Of a stretch of DNA of 64,000 bases, positions 32,420 through 43,715 are shown in pieces. The stretch covers positions 4,526,001 through 4,590,000 of the forward strand of contig NC_070558.1 in the NCBI RefSeq assembly GCF_026914185.1, read 5' to 3'. The notes below the pieces were generated by a model. That model was given only the letters and a program-made list of their open reading frames with translations. It searched no databases and was not told the origin of the DNA. Within the stretch, counting starts at the first letter, position 1; each line of letters opens with the position of its first letter. Both the position numbers and the translations under genes were made by a program. The stretch comes from Puccinia triticina. Taxonomy: Eukaryota; Basidiomycota; Pucciniomycetes; Pucciniales; Pucciniaceae.

Positions 32420-34900
32420 ATGTCTGCCCAAGGAAGCCCCAGCACCAATGCTGCCCCCAGTCTTCAACCAGTGGATCCTTCCAGTAATGCTGCAAACCAG
32501 GACCCCTTACCTTCCAATGTTGGCCAGACCCAAGATTCTTTCACTGCTCCAGGACCTCAGGTTACTTCCACTGCCTCAGGACCTCAGGTTACTTCCACTG
32601 CTCCAGGACCCCAGGTTTCTTCTTCTGTTCCAGGTCCTCAGGCCACCTCCACTTCTTTCAGGCCCCAGGCTTCTTCTACTGCTCATCCAAGACCTCAGGC
32701 TTCTTTCAGTGCTCCTAGATTTACTGGATACAGGGACAAAAATCAGCCATCAGATGATTCAGAAGATCTAGGTGCACCACCCCGCTTTCCCAGATTTCAG
32801 CATCAGAGGGACCATTCAACACACTCCAACAGGTCCAACACTCACTTCTTAAACAGAGAACCAGCCATGCCAAGGTACCAGGATCCTGTCAGCAGAGGAG
32901 TCAAGATTAAACCCATGGATAAGGAGCTCTTCTTTGATGGAACCAACATGCCAGTGGAAAAATTCATTAGAAGGTATGAAAGTGCTGGAAGGGATGATGG
33001 TGCTAACTCTAGGGAACTGGCTGGACAAATCATTGCTTTCATCAAAGGATTGGACCTCAAGGATGAAGTGGAAGAAATGTCAGGCCATGAAAACTTGGAT
33101 TGGGAAACCTTGAAGAAACAGCTACTCACCAGGTTTGGAACTTCTCAGCCATTGGTCAGATACACCAGGGAGGACCTCAGGAAACTAGTCTACAAATCTG
33201 CTCAGGATGGAGGAATCAGCACCTTGGAAACCTTCAACACCTTCAGGAACAAGTTTGAAACCATCACTCACCATTTGGTAAGAATTGGGTATAGTACCAG
33301 CTTGGAGGAATTCAGACATCTTCTCTTGGAAACTCTCCACAAGGATTTGGACCAACGTGCTACCAGGAGCCTGATGAAGGACAACCAAATGCTAGCCTCA
33401 AAGGATGGAGGTGATATCTTGCCAGATACTGAAACCCTGCTTACCTACATTCACCAGGAGGTTTACTCAAGATCAGTGGTCAACAGAAGGACTGAATGGA
33501 GGGCAGAAGAGAAATTCACCTTGGACAACTCACCCAGGACCTCCAAGCCAACACCTGCTACTCAGGGAACTGCTCCTACTGCTTCTACTTCTTTGGACAA
33601 ACAAGTGGAACTCCTTACCAAACAGTTTGCATCCCTCACTGCTGGAAAAGGACTACCTCCCCACATGGACAAACCTGCTACTAGGAATTGGCCTTTAAAA
33701 TGTTATTACTGTCACCAGGATACCCATGGAACCAACAGCTGCTCTCAACTGGCCCAGGATATTTCTAGTGGTGCTGTTACCAGGGATGTAAAGGACTACA
33801 AACTTCCAGACAAATCAGTTATTCCATGGATTCCAAGCAGACCAATCAGAACCCCAGTGGAGGAGTACTCTAAGACTTTCACTAAGCTCACATCTTCTTT
33901 TGGCCAACTAGAGGAGGACCCAACATATTATCAATCCCACAGCTATGAGGCAAACCTTGGAAAGAGGACCAGAAGCAACTATAAGGACCAGGGTGAAGAG
34001 GAACCAGCCCAGTCAGACAAAAGGATCAGAAAGGAAAAACAGGACCTCATGGACATGGATACAGAAGACTTACTCCAAATGGCCCAGCCCCCTACTCCCA
34101 GTACTTCTAAAACTCCTACTTCTAAAGGCTCCCCTCAAGTCAGATTCCAGGATAAGGACAAGAAGGATTCAACCACTGCACCTAAGAATAAACCAGTTAA
34201 GAAAACCTATTTGGAGAAGACTTTGGCCAAGGAATACCCAGGAATTGAAGAGGAAGTGGCTATCAGGATGTTGACTGCAGGAAAAATGGAGTTGGCCTTT
34301 GGGGAAATCTTTGCTATATCACCAGGAGTTACTGACTGTATCAGGAAGAAAATCACAAACAGAAGAGTCCCATTGGATGGTGGTAAATCAGTAAGCTTTA
34401 CAGACATGGAGAATGAAGAAGAAACAGCACAGGAGCCACCTACTACTCACTATTCCTGCCCCCTTGGATACATCACCATCACTATTGGAGGAGAGAAACA
34501 TCAAGCACTCTTGGATACTGGATCCATGGTCAACATTATTCCTGAAGTTCTTGCCCATAAACTTGGACTGGTACTCACTGCTAAATCTATGAAGCTCAAG
34601 GGGATTGGAGGCCATCTTACTGATATTCCTGGGATTGCTGAAGATGTTGAAGTAACCATTGGGAAGGTATTCAGGACTGTTCATTTCTGGGTAGGCGAAG
34701 AACCAGTTCAGATGATTATTGGAAAGCCTTTCTTGACGGATGTATCAGCCAACATCAACTACAATGGAGCCAGAGGAGAAGCAATTTCAATCATGGATTC
34801 AGCTGGTCAAACTTTCTTGGTTCCAATCATTCTTCCTAGTAATCAGAAGTGGGAAACTAGCATACCTTCCAATTCTGGTCTGGTAAATTTTTTAGATTGA
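32420..34900 (+). CDS. Ty3-like gag-protease ORF
   Basis: The 826-residue ORF starts MSAQGSPSTNAAPS. The N-terminus has imperfect repeats of a Pro/Gln/Ser/Thr motif (GPQVTSTA and variants, residues 45-95). The central part resembles a retrotransposon capsid (FFDGTNMPVEKFIRRYESAG, WETLKKQLLTRFG, LETFNTFRNKFETITHHL). A CCHC zinc knuckle CYYCHQDTHGTNSC is at about residues 426-439. An aspartic protease follows, with ALLDTGSMVNIIPE near residue 697 and a second hydrophobic MIIGKPFL block. The stop at 34898-34900 comes directly after a TTTTTTA heptamer that would allow passage to pol in the -1 frame. The ORF is uninterrupted, so gag and protease are intact although pol is damaged. Confidence 0.85.
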   Translation: MSAQGSPSTNAAPSLQPVDPSSNAANQDPLPSNVGQTQDSFTAPGPQVTSTASGPQVTSTAPGPQVSSSVPGPQATSTSFRPQASSTAHPRPQASFSAPRFTGYRDKNQPSDDSEDLGAPPRFPRFQHQRDHSTHSNRSNTHFLNREPAMPRYQDPVSRGVKIKPMDKELFFDGTNMPVEKFIRRYESAGRDDGANSRELAGQIIAFIKGLDLKDEVEEMSGHENLDWETLKKQLLTRFGTSQPLVRYTREDLRKLVYKSAQDGGISTLETFNTFRNKFETITHHLVRIGYSTSLEEFRHLLLETLHKDLDQRATRSLMKDNQMLASKDGGDILPDTETLLTYIHQEVYSRSVVNRRTEWRAEEKFTLDNSPRTSKPTPATQGTAPTASTSLDKQVELLTKQFASLTAGKGLPPHMDKPATRNWPLKCYYCHQDTHGTNSCSQLAQDISSGAVTRDVKDYKLPDKSVIPWIPSRPIRTPVEEYSKTFTKLTSSFGQLEEDPTYYQSHSYEANLGKRTRSNYKDQGEEEPAQSDKRIRKEKQDLMDMDTEDLLQMAQPPTPSTSKTPTSKGSPQVRFQDKDKKDSTTAPKNKPVKKTYLEKTLAKEYPGIEEEVAIRMLTAGKMELAFGEIFAISPGVTDCIRKKITNRRVPLDGGKSVSFTDMENEEETAQEPPTTHYSCPLGYITITIGGEKHQALLDTGSMVNIIPEVLAHKLGLVLTAKSMKLKGIGGHLTDIPGIAEDVEVTIGKVFRTVHFWVGEEPVQMIIGKPFLTDVSANINYNGARGEAISIMDSAGQTFLVPIILPSNQKWETSIPSNSGLVNFLD
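34888..34894 (+). promoter_or_regulatory. Programmed -1 ribosomal frameshift site
   Basis: The gag frame reads AAT TTT TTA GAT TGA, so T-TTT-TTA is a canonical X-XXY-YYZ slippery heptamer four bases before the stop codon. After a -1 slip translation continues as TTT TTT AGA TTG AGA into the pol frame, which is open from here. A downstream stimulatory structure was not worked out. Confidence 0.75.
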
Positions 34901-37595
34901 GACTAGGTTTTCAGTTTCCCTCTCTTAAAACTGCAACCCTGGAAAATAACCAAAAGCAAAAAGCTGTAGTCACTCATTCAGCAAAATATAAATCAACTCT
35001 AAAAAAGATAAAACCAGTAAACCAACCAATGCCACTAGCCCTCAACCCTCCATTATCAAGGCCACCACTCTCCAGGGATCCTTACCTCACTCCTTTAAAA
35101 CCTTTTCCTCCACCATTCATTCCTACCTCCAAGATTACCCAAGAAAGGCTGGACCTTATCAACTTTGGACCTCCTGGATGGCTCTCTCCTCAAGAATATC
35201 TCCTGCTGGTATGGGTAATTGTGATTAGACAAGGTGCTTTGGCTTTTGTAGAAACAGAAAGAGGCCTTCTTAAACACACCTATGGACAACCTTATATCAT
35301 TCCAGTCATTCCCCATGAACCCTGGCAACAGAAACCAATCCCAATTCCTGCACCCATCAAAGACCAGATTATAGAATTGGTAAGGGAAAGACTCAGCACT
35401 GGCCTCTATGAACAATCCTTTTCCAGTTATTCCAGCCCTATATTTTGTGTAAAGAAGCAGGATGGTAATCTCAGAATTGTACATGACCTTCAGAAACTCA
35501 ACAAAGTCACCATTAAGGACGCTGGACTACCACCAAAGACAGAGGAACTCATTGAATCATTTACTGGAAGGGCTTGCTATGGACTGGGTGATATTATGGG
35601 AGGATATGATGAAAGAGAATTATCTTCAGAATCCAGACCATTGACCACCTTTGAAACACCTCTTGGAAGATTTCAACTCACCAGATTACCCCAGGGCGCC
35701 ACCAATTCAGTTGCAGTTTACCAGGCCCAAATGATGTGGATCCTCCAGGATGAATTACCTCATCACATGGGAATCTTTGTGGATGATGGAGGTATCAAAG
35801 GCCCAACTTCTGACTACAATGAAGAAACTCTAAAGGACAACCCCCAGATCAGAAGATTTATTTATGAATATGCAATTACTCTGGAGAGGATTCTGTTCAG
35901 GATTGAAGAAGCTGGACTCACCATCTCTGGAAAGAAATTTGCTTGCTGTGTACCTGCTTTGGATCTGGTTGGCCATGTGGTTTGTAAAGAAGGAAGAAGA
36001 ATATCCACCAAGAAGCTCAACAAAATTGAAACCTGGCCAACTCCCACCACTCCTTCAGATGTCAGAGGATTCCTAGGTATCTGTGTATATGTCAGAATGT
36101 TTATTAAAAATTACTCAACCATCACTGCTCCTCTCAGAAAGCTCACCAGGAAGGACTCCTCTTGGGATTGGACTGAAGACTGCCAGGATGCCTTTGAGGA
36201 CCTCAAGAGGATTGTTGGAACTGATATCACCTTGAAGAAATTGGACTATGGACCTGATGCTGGCTTAATAAAACTCTCAGTGGATTCCAGTGTTATTGCT
36301 GCAGGTGCTGTACTTACCCAACAGGATTCTGATGGACTGGATAGGCCTGTGTTATATGAGTCAGTAGTCTTTTCGCCCAGGGAATCAAAGTACTCACAAT
36401 CCAAATTAGAGCTTTGTGGTGTTGCCAAGATCCTCAAGAAACTTCAAACCAAACTTTGGGGCCAACATTTTCAACTCAGAGTGGATGCCCAGTGCCTTAT
36501 TGGAATGATCAACAACCCTTCACTCCCCAATGCCCCTATGAACAGATGGATTGGATTTATTCAGTTATTCTCCTATGATCTGGTTCAAACTCCTGGAAAA
36601 ACTTTCACCTTACCTGATGGACTGTCAAGAAGGCCTCCTGATTCTGATGAAGATGATTGCCCTAGCTTTGATGAAGATGAAACCTGGATCAAACCTCACC
36701 CTGGATTTGGAACTAAACACTCTTCTTTTGGCCTGCTTCTGGGGAAATCAGCTCAGTTGGGGGAGGGGGTAAGTAACTTGCAGCAAGGAATTTGGAAGCA
36801 CCTCCAGGAATACCTTTCAACCATGAACAAACCTCCAGGATGCAGCAGCCTGGAATTCAAGCAAATTTTACACAAATCAGCCAAATTTTTCCTTTCCAAT
36901 GGAGTCTTGCACAGGATCAACAAACCATTTTCCCAAATAGTGGTCACCTCACTTTCAGCTCAAAATTCCATACTTAATTCCCTTCATGAATCCTTGGGCC
37001 ACAGAGGTATTGCTGAAACTTACAGAAGAATTAAACTCAGATTTTGGTGGCAAGGTCTCAAGAGAGGTGTTACCAAGTGGGTCCAGTCTTGTGATGCTTG
37101 CCAGAAAAGGAGCTCAAAATTGCCAATGGAACCCAAGAAACCTACAGGAGCAGCAACCCATATTTGGAAGAGTCAGTTTGGATACAGTTCACATCAAAGC
37201 TGGCAAATGGAAATACCTGGTAATTGCAAGAGATGACCTTTCTGGATGGGTAAAGGCAGTTGGACTAGAAAAGATTCAGGCAAAGAAAATTTCTCAGTGG
37301 TTCTTGGACAATTGGATCTACAGATATGGAGCTCCTTGGTCAGTCACAATGGATGGAGGCTCTGAATTTGGACAACAGTTTCAACAATCCCTTCTGGAAT
37401 CTGGAATCAAAGTCAAGGTCACCACTCCTTATTATCCTGAAGCAAGTGGAATGGTAGAAAGAGGACATCAGTCAATTAAGGATACCTTGGTCAAACTCTG
37501 TGGAAAAGAAGGCAAGAAGTGGAGGAATTATTTACCTTTGGTTTTATTTGCAGACAGAATTTCCACCAAAAGATCAACTGGTTGCTCACCTTATA
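34897..37595 (+). pseudogene. Ty3-like pol (RT, RNase H, integrase), frameshifted and truncated
   Basis: Pol lies in the -1 frame relative to gag. The reverse transcriptase has FSSYSSPIFCVKKQDGNLR, RLPQGATNS and the catalytic box FVDDGG near residue 293 (the YxDD motif with Phe-Val). The connection and RNase H contain LVGHVVCKEGRRIS, GFLGICVYVRMFIKNYS and LSVDSSVIAAGAVLTQQ. The integrase zinc finger is H-x3-H...C-x2-C (HESLGHRG, CDACQKR) near residue 697. At about 37150 the coding signal moves to another frame, where the DDE core continues (SLDTVHIKAGKW, TMDGGSEFG, SGMVERGHQS). The last recognisable residues are ADRISTKRSTGCSPY, where the hAT element at 37596 begins. The 3' end of integrase, the 3' LTR and any chromodomain are missing. 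Confidence 0.8.
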
Positions 37596-40500
37596 TAGAT
37601 GGCCATCTGGACCCAGGTACCCGCAACGGGTATGGGTACCCGCCTCTTTTTCAGCAAATTTTTGATACCCGTATCCGGACCCGGACACGCGGCAGCAGGT
37701 ACCTGGGTCTTTTTGGCCGCTACCCGGGTACTTTTTTGTACTTTTTCAACAAACAAGCTCAATATTTCATTTCATTTCATGTACTACTTCAACCCTATAA
37801 TAGATACTTTCACCTCTATTTCTCTTTCATCTTTCTTTTCTTCTTGCCTAGGATCCGCTCATTCCACTTATTTAGAACCCCATCCTTTATCTTGTTATTT
37901 TTAAAATAAAAAGCTACCACCGTTCCCCTGCTTACAGATACTGCACTAAGCCTGTGCCTCTTGAGTGCGACATAATCTCTTCCAAAACTGAAAGCGCGCT
38001 CCACATCAACCGACGTAGCTGGAAATTTAAAGGAATGATCAAATAGTAAATTAGAAAGAATTCCGAATACCATTTAGAACTAAATAGCATACCTGGACAA
38101 CTCAATACATCCAGTGCCATTGTCAAAATCCCTCCGTAAGTGTTTCCTCCCCGCTTTTGTTGCAGCTACCAGTCAAGGCCGTTGACTGGTTCCGATCCAT
38201 TCAAGACAAGCACCCCGGCAAGCCAAACATCAAGTGGGTCCATTGATGAGTTTCCCGAGCGTGCTGCAGAAGCCGCACCAAGTTGAGAAAGGAATCCAGT
38301 TGCGGGCTGGAAACAAATTATGTTAGATATATAAAAATGTTTGAAATACTAATAAGAAAACTTACTTTTGCCTTTGGATCGGTAGGTTTGGAAGCTGTTG
38401 GTATTGGTTTGGGCTTATAGTGATTGATCCACATCTTGCGTGCCAGGGAAATTGCGTCATTAATCCAATCTTTATCTCAGCCGGCAATCTTGAAATATTC
38501 ATCCTTGAACAAGGGGTGTAGGACTTTGCGGTTGGCCAACAAGATGGTTCCAAGTCATTTTAAAAAAGAAACATTATATAGACAATACAGAGAACAAAAG
38601 TAAGATATGGAATGGAGACTTACTCATAGCCACTCTGTAAAGAGGTGAGCAGTCGGTTAGCGTATAGTATTTGTTAGTAATCTTCAAACCGCCACAACAT
38701 GCGTTCCTCAAGATGGGAGGGTAAGATTGTTTCGCTATGATTGTTGAGAGATGTTTGGTTATTTGATCAATGAAGACCACCACGTGCGATAAACGAGGTG
38801 ATCCTTCAACTGAAACCTGGAGTGTAATTTCAAACAATGGCTGCAGGACCGCAGCCAAATCATTAGCTGATTCAATGTTGCCCTTGTCAATTTGATATTT
38901 CCGAGCAACTCCATATTTTTTATCCTTCTGCCATTCAATACTAAGAAAGAGGCAATCAGTTTTTGGCCAGTTTGATGGAGAATAATCAAGCCACATAACT
39001 GAACCTACATTGCCAAGTGACACCTTATGATGCTATTGAGTTGAATTAGAGTTGAGTTCCATTGTGTACAGACATCTCGTTTGATAGTATGCGGTTTATC
39101 ACACTTCTCTTCTTTGCAGAAGCCGATAAACACCGCCTTTGAGTTCGGCGAATTTCTGAGCTTACGGGCAATAGCACAAAACTACAGGCGTGCATCAGTG
39201 GTATTATTGTCCAAGAGTAACGTGAAAAGTGAAACAATTCAGCCCACCTTTGCAAGAGTTTGTCGGCAACTTGAAGATTTGTATTGGTCCATCTCTTCAT
39301 CTTCTTCACTCAGACCTTTGATTTCATCAATGTCCAGATCATCAGTTTGGGTGCCTTTTAAAATTGGAATCCCCTCTTTGCAATCGTCATCATTGGATTC
39401 AAAGTGATCTTCTCTAGCCTTTGTGTACCTAGAGAAATCCAATCAAACAGATAATGAGAATGATTATTGATCAAGGCAAGGTCAAATACTTACAATGCAA
39501 TCTGTTCCTCGCAATCATCTGATTTGGAGTCCGCATCAGATTCATCAGTCAATCTGGCCTTGTCTACGGTGTCTTCTTGATTTCGTTTTTGGGGTCCAAA
39601 AGGTTGCAGGATTGCTTTGGAAATGAGATTGAGTATGTGGGCGAAGCACTGTATCCATTGAGGTTGTCCTTTGAAGTGGGGCCACTTCGACAGCTTTTTC
39701 AACTCATTTACCATAACTACATTATTGGACGCATTATCTGACACAATGCCATGAATATGGCCAATCAAAAAGAGATAATTAGAAATGTACAATCCAATAA
39801 GATAAAAAAAAATGACCTTGCTTGCAACGTCAAATTTTCCAACAACCAGCTGCACTATTTCAGCCAAGTATTCACCGGTGTGGCTGCGCATTAACTTGAT
39901 GAAATCAAGCGGCATAGATTCAAGCTGATACTTCCCACCGGCCCGCTTGTTAAGCCTGTAGATTACTATACCAAGAATGTCAAACCCATTGGGGGATTGC
40001 CATGCGTCCACCCCAAGATACATCGCGCCTTTGTGGTTCTGATGACCAGACAAGATTCCCAATTAAATAAATGAGGCCAATCACAAAGAGAGAGAAACAG
40101 GGTTGAACACTCCTCACCTTTAACTCCAACTTGAATGATTCCTGTACCGCGGTGTACAGGACATGGATCGCTCTTGAGACCACGCGTTGATTGGGTAAGT
40201 TCTTGAGGACAGTTGGGTGCAACAAGGCTCGGAAGCTGGCGTCTTCCAACGCAGAGAAAGGTTGTGCAGCCTCTGTACACCATATTGCACATTGTTGTGT
40301 CACCTTTTCCTCACAAAATGTTGCACAACTTCTAATCAGCTTCATTATACACATATGAATGATCTAAACATGAGAACTCACCTCGCGCGGGTCAATTTTG
40401 CCAGTTCCCGTGACTACAAGAGATCCAAGGGTCCGAGTACGGTCATTAGTGTGCTTCTTCTGGGCACAGGCTGCAGCATGTTTAAGGAGATTACTGCAGG

Positions 40501-41301
40501 ATGCGTCATACATAGGTCGATTGATTTTCTTGTCACATCCAAAGGACAAAAGAGCATTAGCAAAATAATTCAAAAAAGTGATAATAAAGATAACCATGAA
40601 CCTACGATTTGCAAGGATAAGCTATCATCCTCCTACCATTCTTATCAATTTGATTGGACAGCTCAGGTGTGTTGTATGACGCATAACTGGTACTGGCAGC
40701 GGTTTTGGTGATTTGTTGTTCTCGGCCAGTAAGTGTTTTAGATTGGGGAAGAAAAAAGTAAGTATTAAAAACCAATTGACCGACTATCAATCAATCAAGA
40801 CCAGACGTACTAAGCTCCTCCGGATCGGTAGTAGCTCCGGCAGGCCCTCCACTGGCAGACGGAGTTGTTAGAAGTTCATCAGGATGCTCCTTGTCCACAT
40901 CAATTGGATTGGTAGTGGCAGGCTCTTCAGATACGGACGAGATACTCCTACTCCTTGCTCGAGGGGCATTTGGCATAGATACCGAGTTTGGGGATGATTC
41001 TCGACGAGATTTCTTGGTTTGAAGGCGTGGGTGGGGCATAGTCGTAGTGTTGAGGTGGGATGGTAGTGTCGAGGTCAGATGGTAGTGTTGAGGTCAGATG
41101 GGTTGGATGATGTATATCATTATACACCTGTCCCATATTTATGTACGTGTGCTGGGTGGGTATCACTGGTGGTACCCGGGTACCCGGACAAAAATTACAT
41201 GAAATTCAGATACCCGTACCCGTACCCGGACATGCGGCGGCAGGTACCCGCCAGAGCAATGAGTACCCGTCGGCGTGTACCGGGTACCCACTTGCCATCT
41301 A
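37596..41301 (-). mobile_element. hAT transposon
   Basis: Terminal inverted repeats TAGATGGC (37596) and GCCATCTA (to 41301). About 130 bp at each end carry multiple GGTACCCG/CGGGTACC motifs, which are probable transposase-binding sites. The transposase is encoded on the minus strand. Expected 8-bp target duplications are absent: the left flank is ACCTTATA and the right flank TATCGTTG. The left neighbour is Ty3 pol and the right neighbour a minus-strand LINE, so the two ends probably derive from different insertions. Confidence 0.75.
37816..41039 (-). pseudogene. hAT transposase, multi-exon and damaged
   Basis: From the likely start at 41039 (MPHPRLQTKKSRRES, Ser/Pro-rich) the exons contain a BED-type zinc finger (AYPCKS, then MYDASCSNLLKHAAACAQKK). 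The RNase H-like core follows (AMYLGVDAWQSPNGFDILG, GIVSDNASNNVVMVNELKK, IQCFAHILNLISKAIL), then helical parts (LAAVLQPLFEITLQVS), and the C-terminal dimerisation domain (ATSVDVERAFSFGRDYVAL, KRHRLSAVSVSRG). Acidic stretches (ESNDDDCKEG, SEEDEEMD) are typical of this class. Defects include TGA at 38477-38479 (AG-stop-DKDW, from CGA) and TAG at 38166-38168 (DW-stop-LQQKR, from TGG), so the copy is probably inactive. Exon borders were not all fixed. Confidence 0.65.
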
Positions 41302-41943
41302 TATCGTTGTCCTTCCTGTTCAAGTATAGAAACAGCATTCTCAAGACGTTTATCAGCAACAAAATGTGTAACATCATCAATAAAACCTAACATATCTTAT
41401 TTTGATCAAGGTTAAGAGGGTTACTGATAAGTAAACTGGAATTATATATGATGTAAAGAATAGGAGATAACGGTGATCCCTGGGGAAGACCACATTTTAA
41501 TTCGAAAGAAGGAGAGAGATAATTGTCCATGCAAAGTGAAGTTGTTCAGTCAGACAGAAGTGAGTGGATAATATTTGCCAGATATAAAGGAACATCCTGT
41601 TTAATAAGAGTGTTGATAAGACGATCTCTAATGACTCTAATGACCAATGGATAGGCAGATTTAACATCAAGGAAAAGCACTGGAACAAAGTTTAGATAGG
41701 ATATTGTCAATCTCTGATTCAGAAATAGTGGTAAAAAAAGAAGGACTGGGAAAATCAGGCAGAAGAATATTGCTTGTATCACAGTTTATCGGCACTTCAG
41801 ATGTCCCTTTAAAAAGAAGGTTAGCTTGTTCCTCCTTGTCTGAGGTAAGTTCATCTCTTTCATTTAACAATGGCACAATATTGCCACTGGTCCTTGGTTT
41901 AGTGAATTTGTATGCTTTAAATAGCTGATGATCTTTGCTTTCA
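41302..41943 (-). pseudogene. LINE ORF2, reverse transcriptase part
   Basis: Reading leftward: FKAYKFTKPRTSGNIVPLL, NERDELTSDKEEQANLLFKG, VPVLFLDVKSAYPLVI (RT block with LDVKSAYP), KQDVPLYLANIIHSLLSD, a TGA at 41546-41548 (from CGA), then TTSLCMDNYLSP, FELKCGLPQGSPLSPILYII and FIDDVTHFVADKR (the FxDD catalytic motif). The hAT end at 41301 removes everything downstream. This is the non-LTR type of RT (LPQGSPLSP), clearly different from the Ty3 RT at 35 kb. Confidence 0.75.
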
Positions 41944-42420
41944 GTGGATAACTACTCCACTCGATGACCCGGTCCGGCTATCAAGTGGGGTGTGTATCCA
42001 CTCGATGGCCGGACCGGGTCATTGAGTGGAGTAAGTGGGGTGTGTGCACTCAATGACCAATCGAGTGGATACATCCACTCAATGACCGGACCGGGTCATC
42101 GAGTGGAGTAAGTGGGGTGTGTGCACTCAATGACCGATTGAGTGGATACATCCACTCAATGACCGGACCGGGTCATTGAGTGGAGTAAGTGGGGTGTGTG
42201 CACTCAATGACCAATGACCGGCTCTGGATACACACCAATGACCCAGTCCGGCCATCGAGTGGATACACACCCTACTCAATGATGGAGTATGTATCCACCG
42301 GATGACCAGGTTGGTCATCGAGTGGGGTGCATGTATGGGTGTTGGTTGACTGGTTGACCTGATGATTGGCCTTTCATATGTAGGTTGAGGTGTGTGAGAT
42401 TGATGGCCGGTCTTGACCCA
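41944..42420. repeat. TGACCGG hairpin satellite with CCACTC linker, array 1
   Basis: Units such as CCACTCAATGACCGG-A-CCGGGTCATTGAGTGG joined by short linkers (AGTAAGTGGGGTGTGTGCACT). Core as in the array at 29185 but the linker dyad is GAGTGG/CCACTC. It separates the RT part of the LINE from an inverted LINE piece. Confidence 0.88.
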
Positions 42421-42479
42421 CCCAGGTTCATGGTGTGATGGGCACCAGTACGTTTCCTTTGCTCAGCCGGCATAAAATC

Positions 42480-42576
42480 CTCCTGGTGTCCAGCTAAAAA
42501 TTCAATTGCGCAGCGTGCGCATCTCTACTGGTGAGGTGATAAAAAGTTGCTGGTGAAATCCAATCGTGAACCCCCC
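42480..42576 (+). mobile_element. Part of a TA-flanked MITE, end with CCCCCC
   Basis: The end CCAATCGTGAACCCCCC followed by TA (42577-42578) matches the tip of the MITE at 16735 and the end at 43715. The other end is missing here. Together with 43576-43715 it appears to be one element split by an inversion. Confidence 0.55.
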
Positions 42577-42770
42577 TAATAAAGCCAAGTTTAAATCATG
42601 GTGGGATAACAATATTCTCTCACCAATTGTCAAAAAGAGAAATCAGGCTCAAAAATGGATGCTTGTTGCGCATTCAGTCCAAGCATGCAATTGTTACCAC
42701 TACTGGCAGAAGATCTTTAAAGATAAAGTCTTTGAGCTGAAAAAAAATCATTGGTGTAAGTTTCTAGCTC
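42577..42770 (+). pseudogene. LINE ORF2 piece in inverted orientation
   Basis: The plus strand reads NKAKFKSWWDNNILSP, IVKKRNQAQKWMLVAH and DKVFELKKNHWCKFLA, the segment between endonuclease and RT of this LINE class. The rest of the LINE is on the minus strand. Its first residues continue the endonuclease ORF end (KKIVRVN at 43718) in frame, and its last residues would precede SKDHQLFKAYKF at 41943. Confidence 0.7.
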
Positions 42771-43575
42771 AATGACCCGGTCCGGTCATTGAGTAGATAC
42801 ACACCCCACTCAATGACCGGCTCGGTCATTGAGTGGATAACTACTCCACTCAATGACCGGCTCGGTCATTGAGTGGATAACTACTCCACTCAATGACCCG
42901 GTCCAGCTATCAAGTGGATGCACACTCCACTTGATGGCCGGACCAGGACATTGAGTCGAGTAGTTATCCACTTGATGGCCAATCCGGTCATCAGGTGGAT
43001 ATTCACTCCACTCAATTTCCCGTTTGGTTCATCGAGTGGAGCAGGGAGCCCACTTGATGACCAACCCGGTCATCGGTGGATTAGTTGTCCACTCAATGAC
43101 CAACTCAGCCATTGGTGGAGTAGTTATCCACTCAATGACCGGGTTGGTCATTGAGTGGAGTGGTTATCCACTTAATGACCCGGTCCGGCCATTGAGTGGA
43201 GTGTATGTGTCCACTCAATGACCTGGTCCGGCCATCGAGTTGGTATGGATGACCCGATTGGGTCATTGAGTGAAGTGTGTACCCACTTGATGACCCGGTC
43301 CGGTTATCAAGTCGAGTATGTGGTTATCCACTTGATGACCGGCTAGGTCATCGAGTGGAGTGTGTGCAGTTGATGACCAACCCGGGTCATCGAGTGGAGT
43401 GTGTATCCACTCGATGACCAGGTTAGTCATTGAGTGGGGTGTGTGCGTGTGTCCGATCACCAGTGTTGGGGAAGAGTTGAGTGTGTACCCAACCCGATGA
43501 CCCGTGTTGACCAGCCATTGGATGGAGTTATGCATTCCAGGTGATGACTGGTATTGACCGGTCATCAGAAGGGGT
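42771..43575. repeat. TGACCGG hairpin satellite with CCACTC linker, array 2
   Basis: About 20 dyads, for example CACTCAATGACCGGCTCGG then TCATTGAGTGGATAACTACT. Same family as array 1; the two probably formed one array before an inversion. Confidence 0.88.
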
Positions 43576-43715
43576 GCCATAAAATTTTTCTGGTCCCGGT
43601 TGGATGACCAGCAAAAGTTTACCATTTCTGGTGGTAATTTTATGGCCCAAATGTGCACCAGCAAGGAAGATTTTATGGGGTCACCAGGAGCCAAAAATCC
43701 AATTGTGAACCCCCC
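43576..43715 (+). mobile_element. Part of a TA-flanked MITE, other end
   Basis: Ends CCAATTGTGAACCCCCC at 43715 followed by TA (43716-43717). It contains smaller dyads (GCCATAAAATT/AATTTTATGGC). It directly interrupts the LINE endonuclease ORF. Confidence 0.6.
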
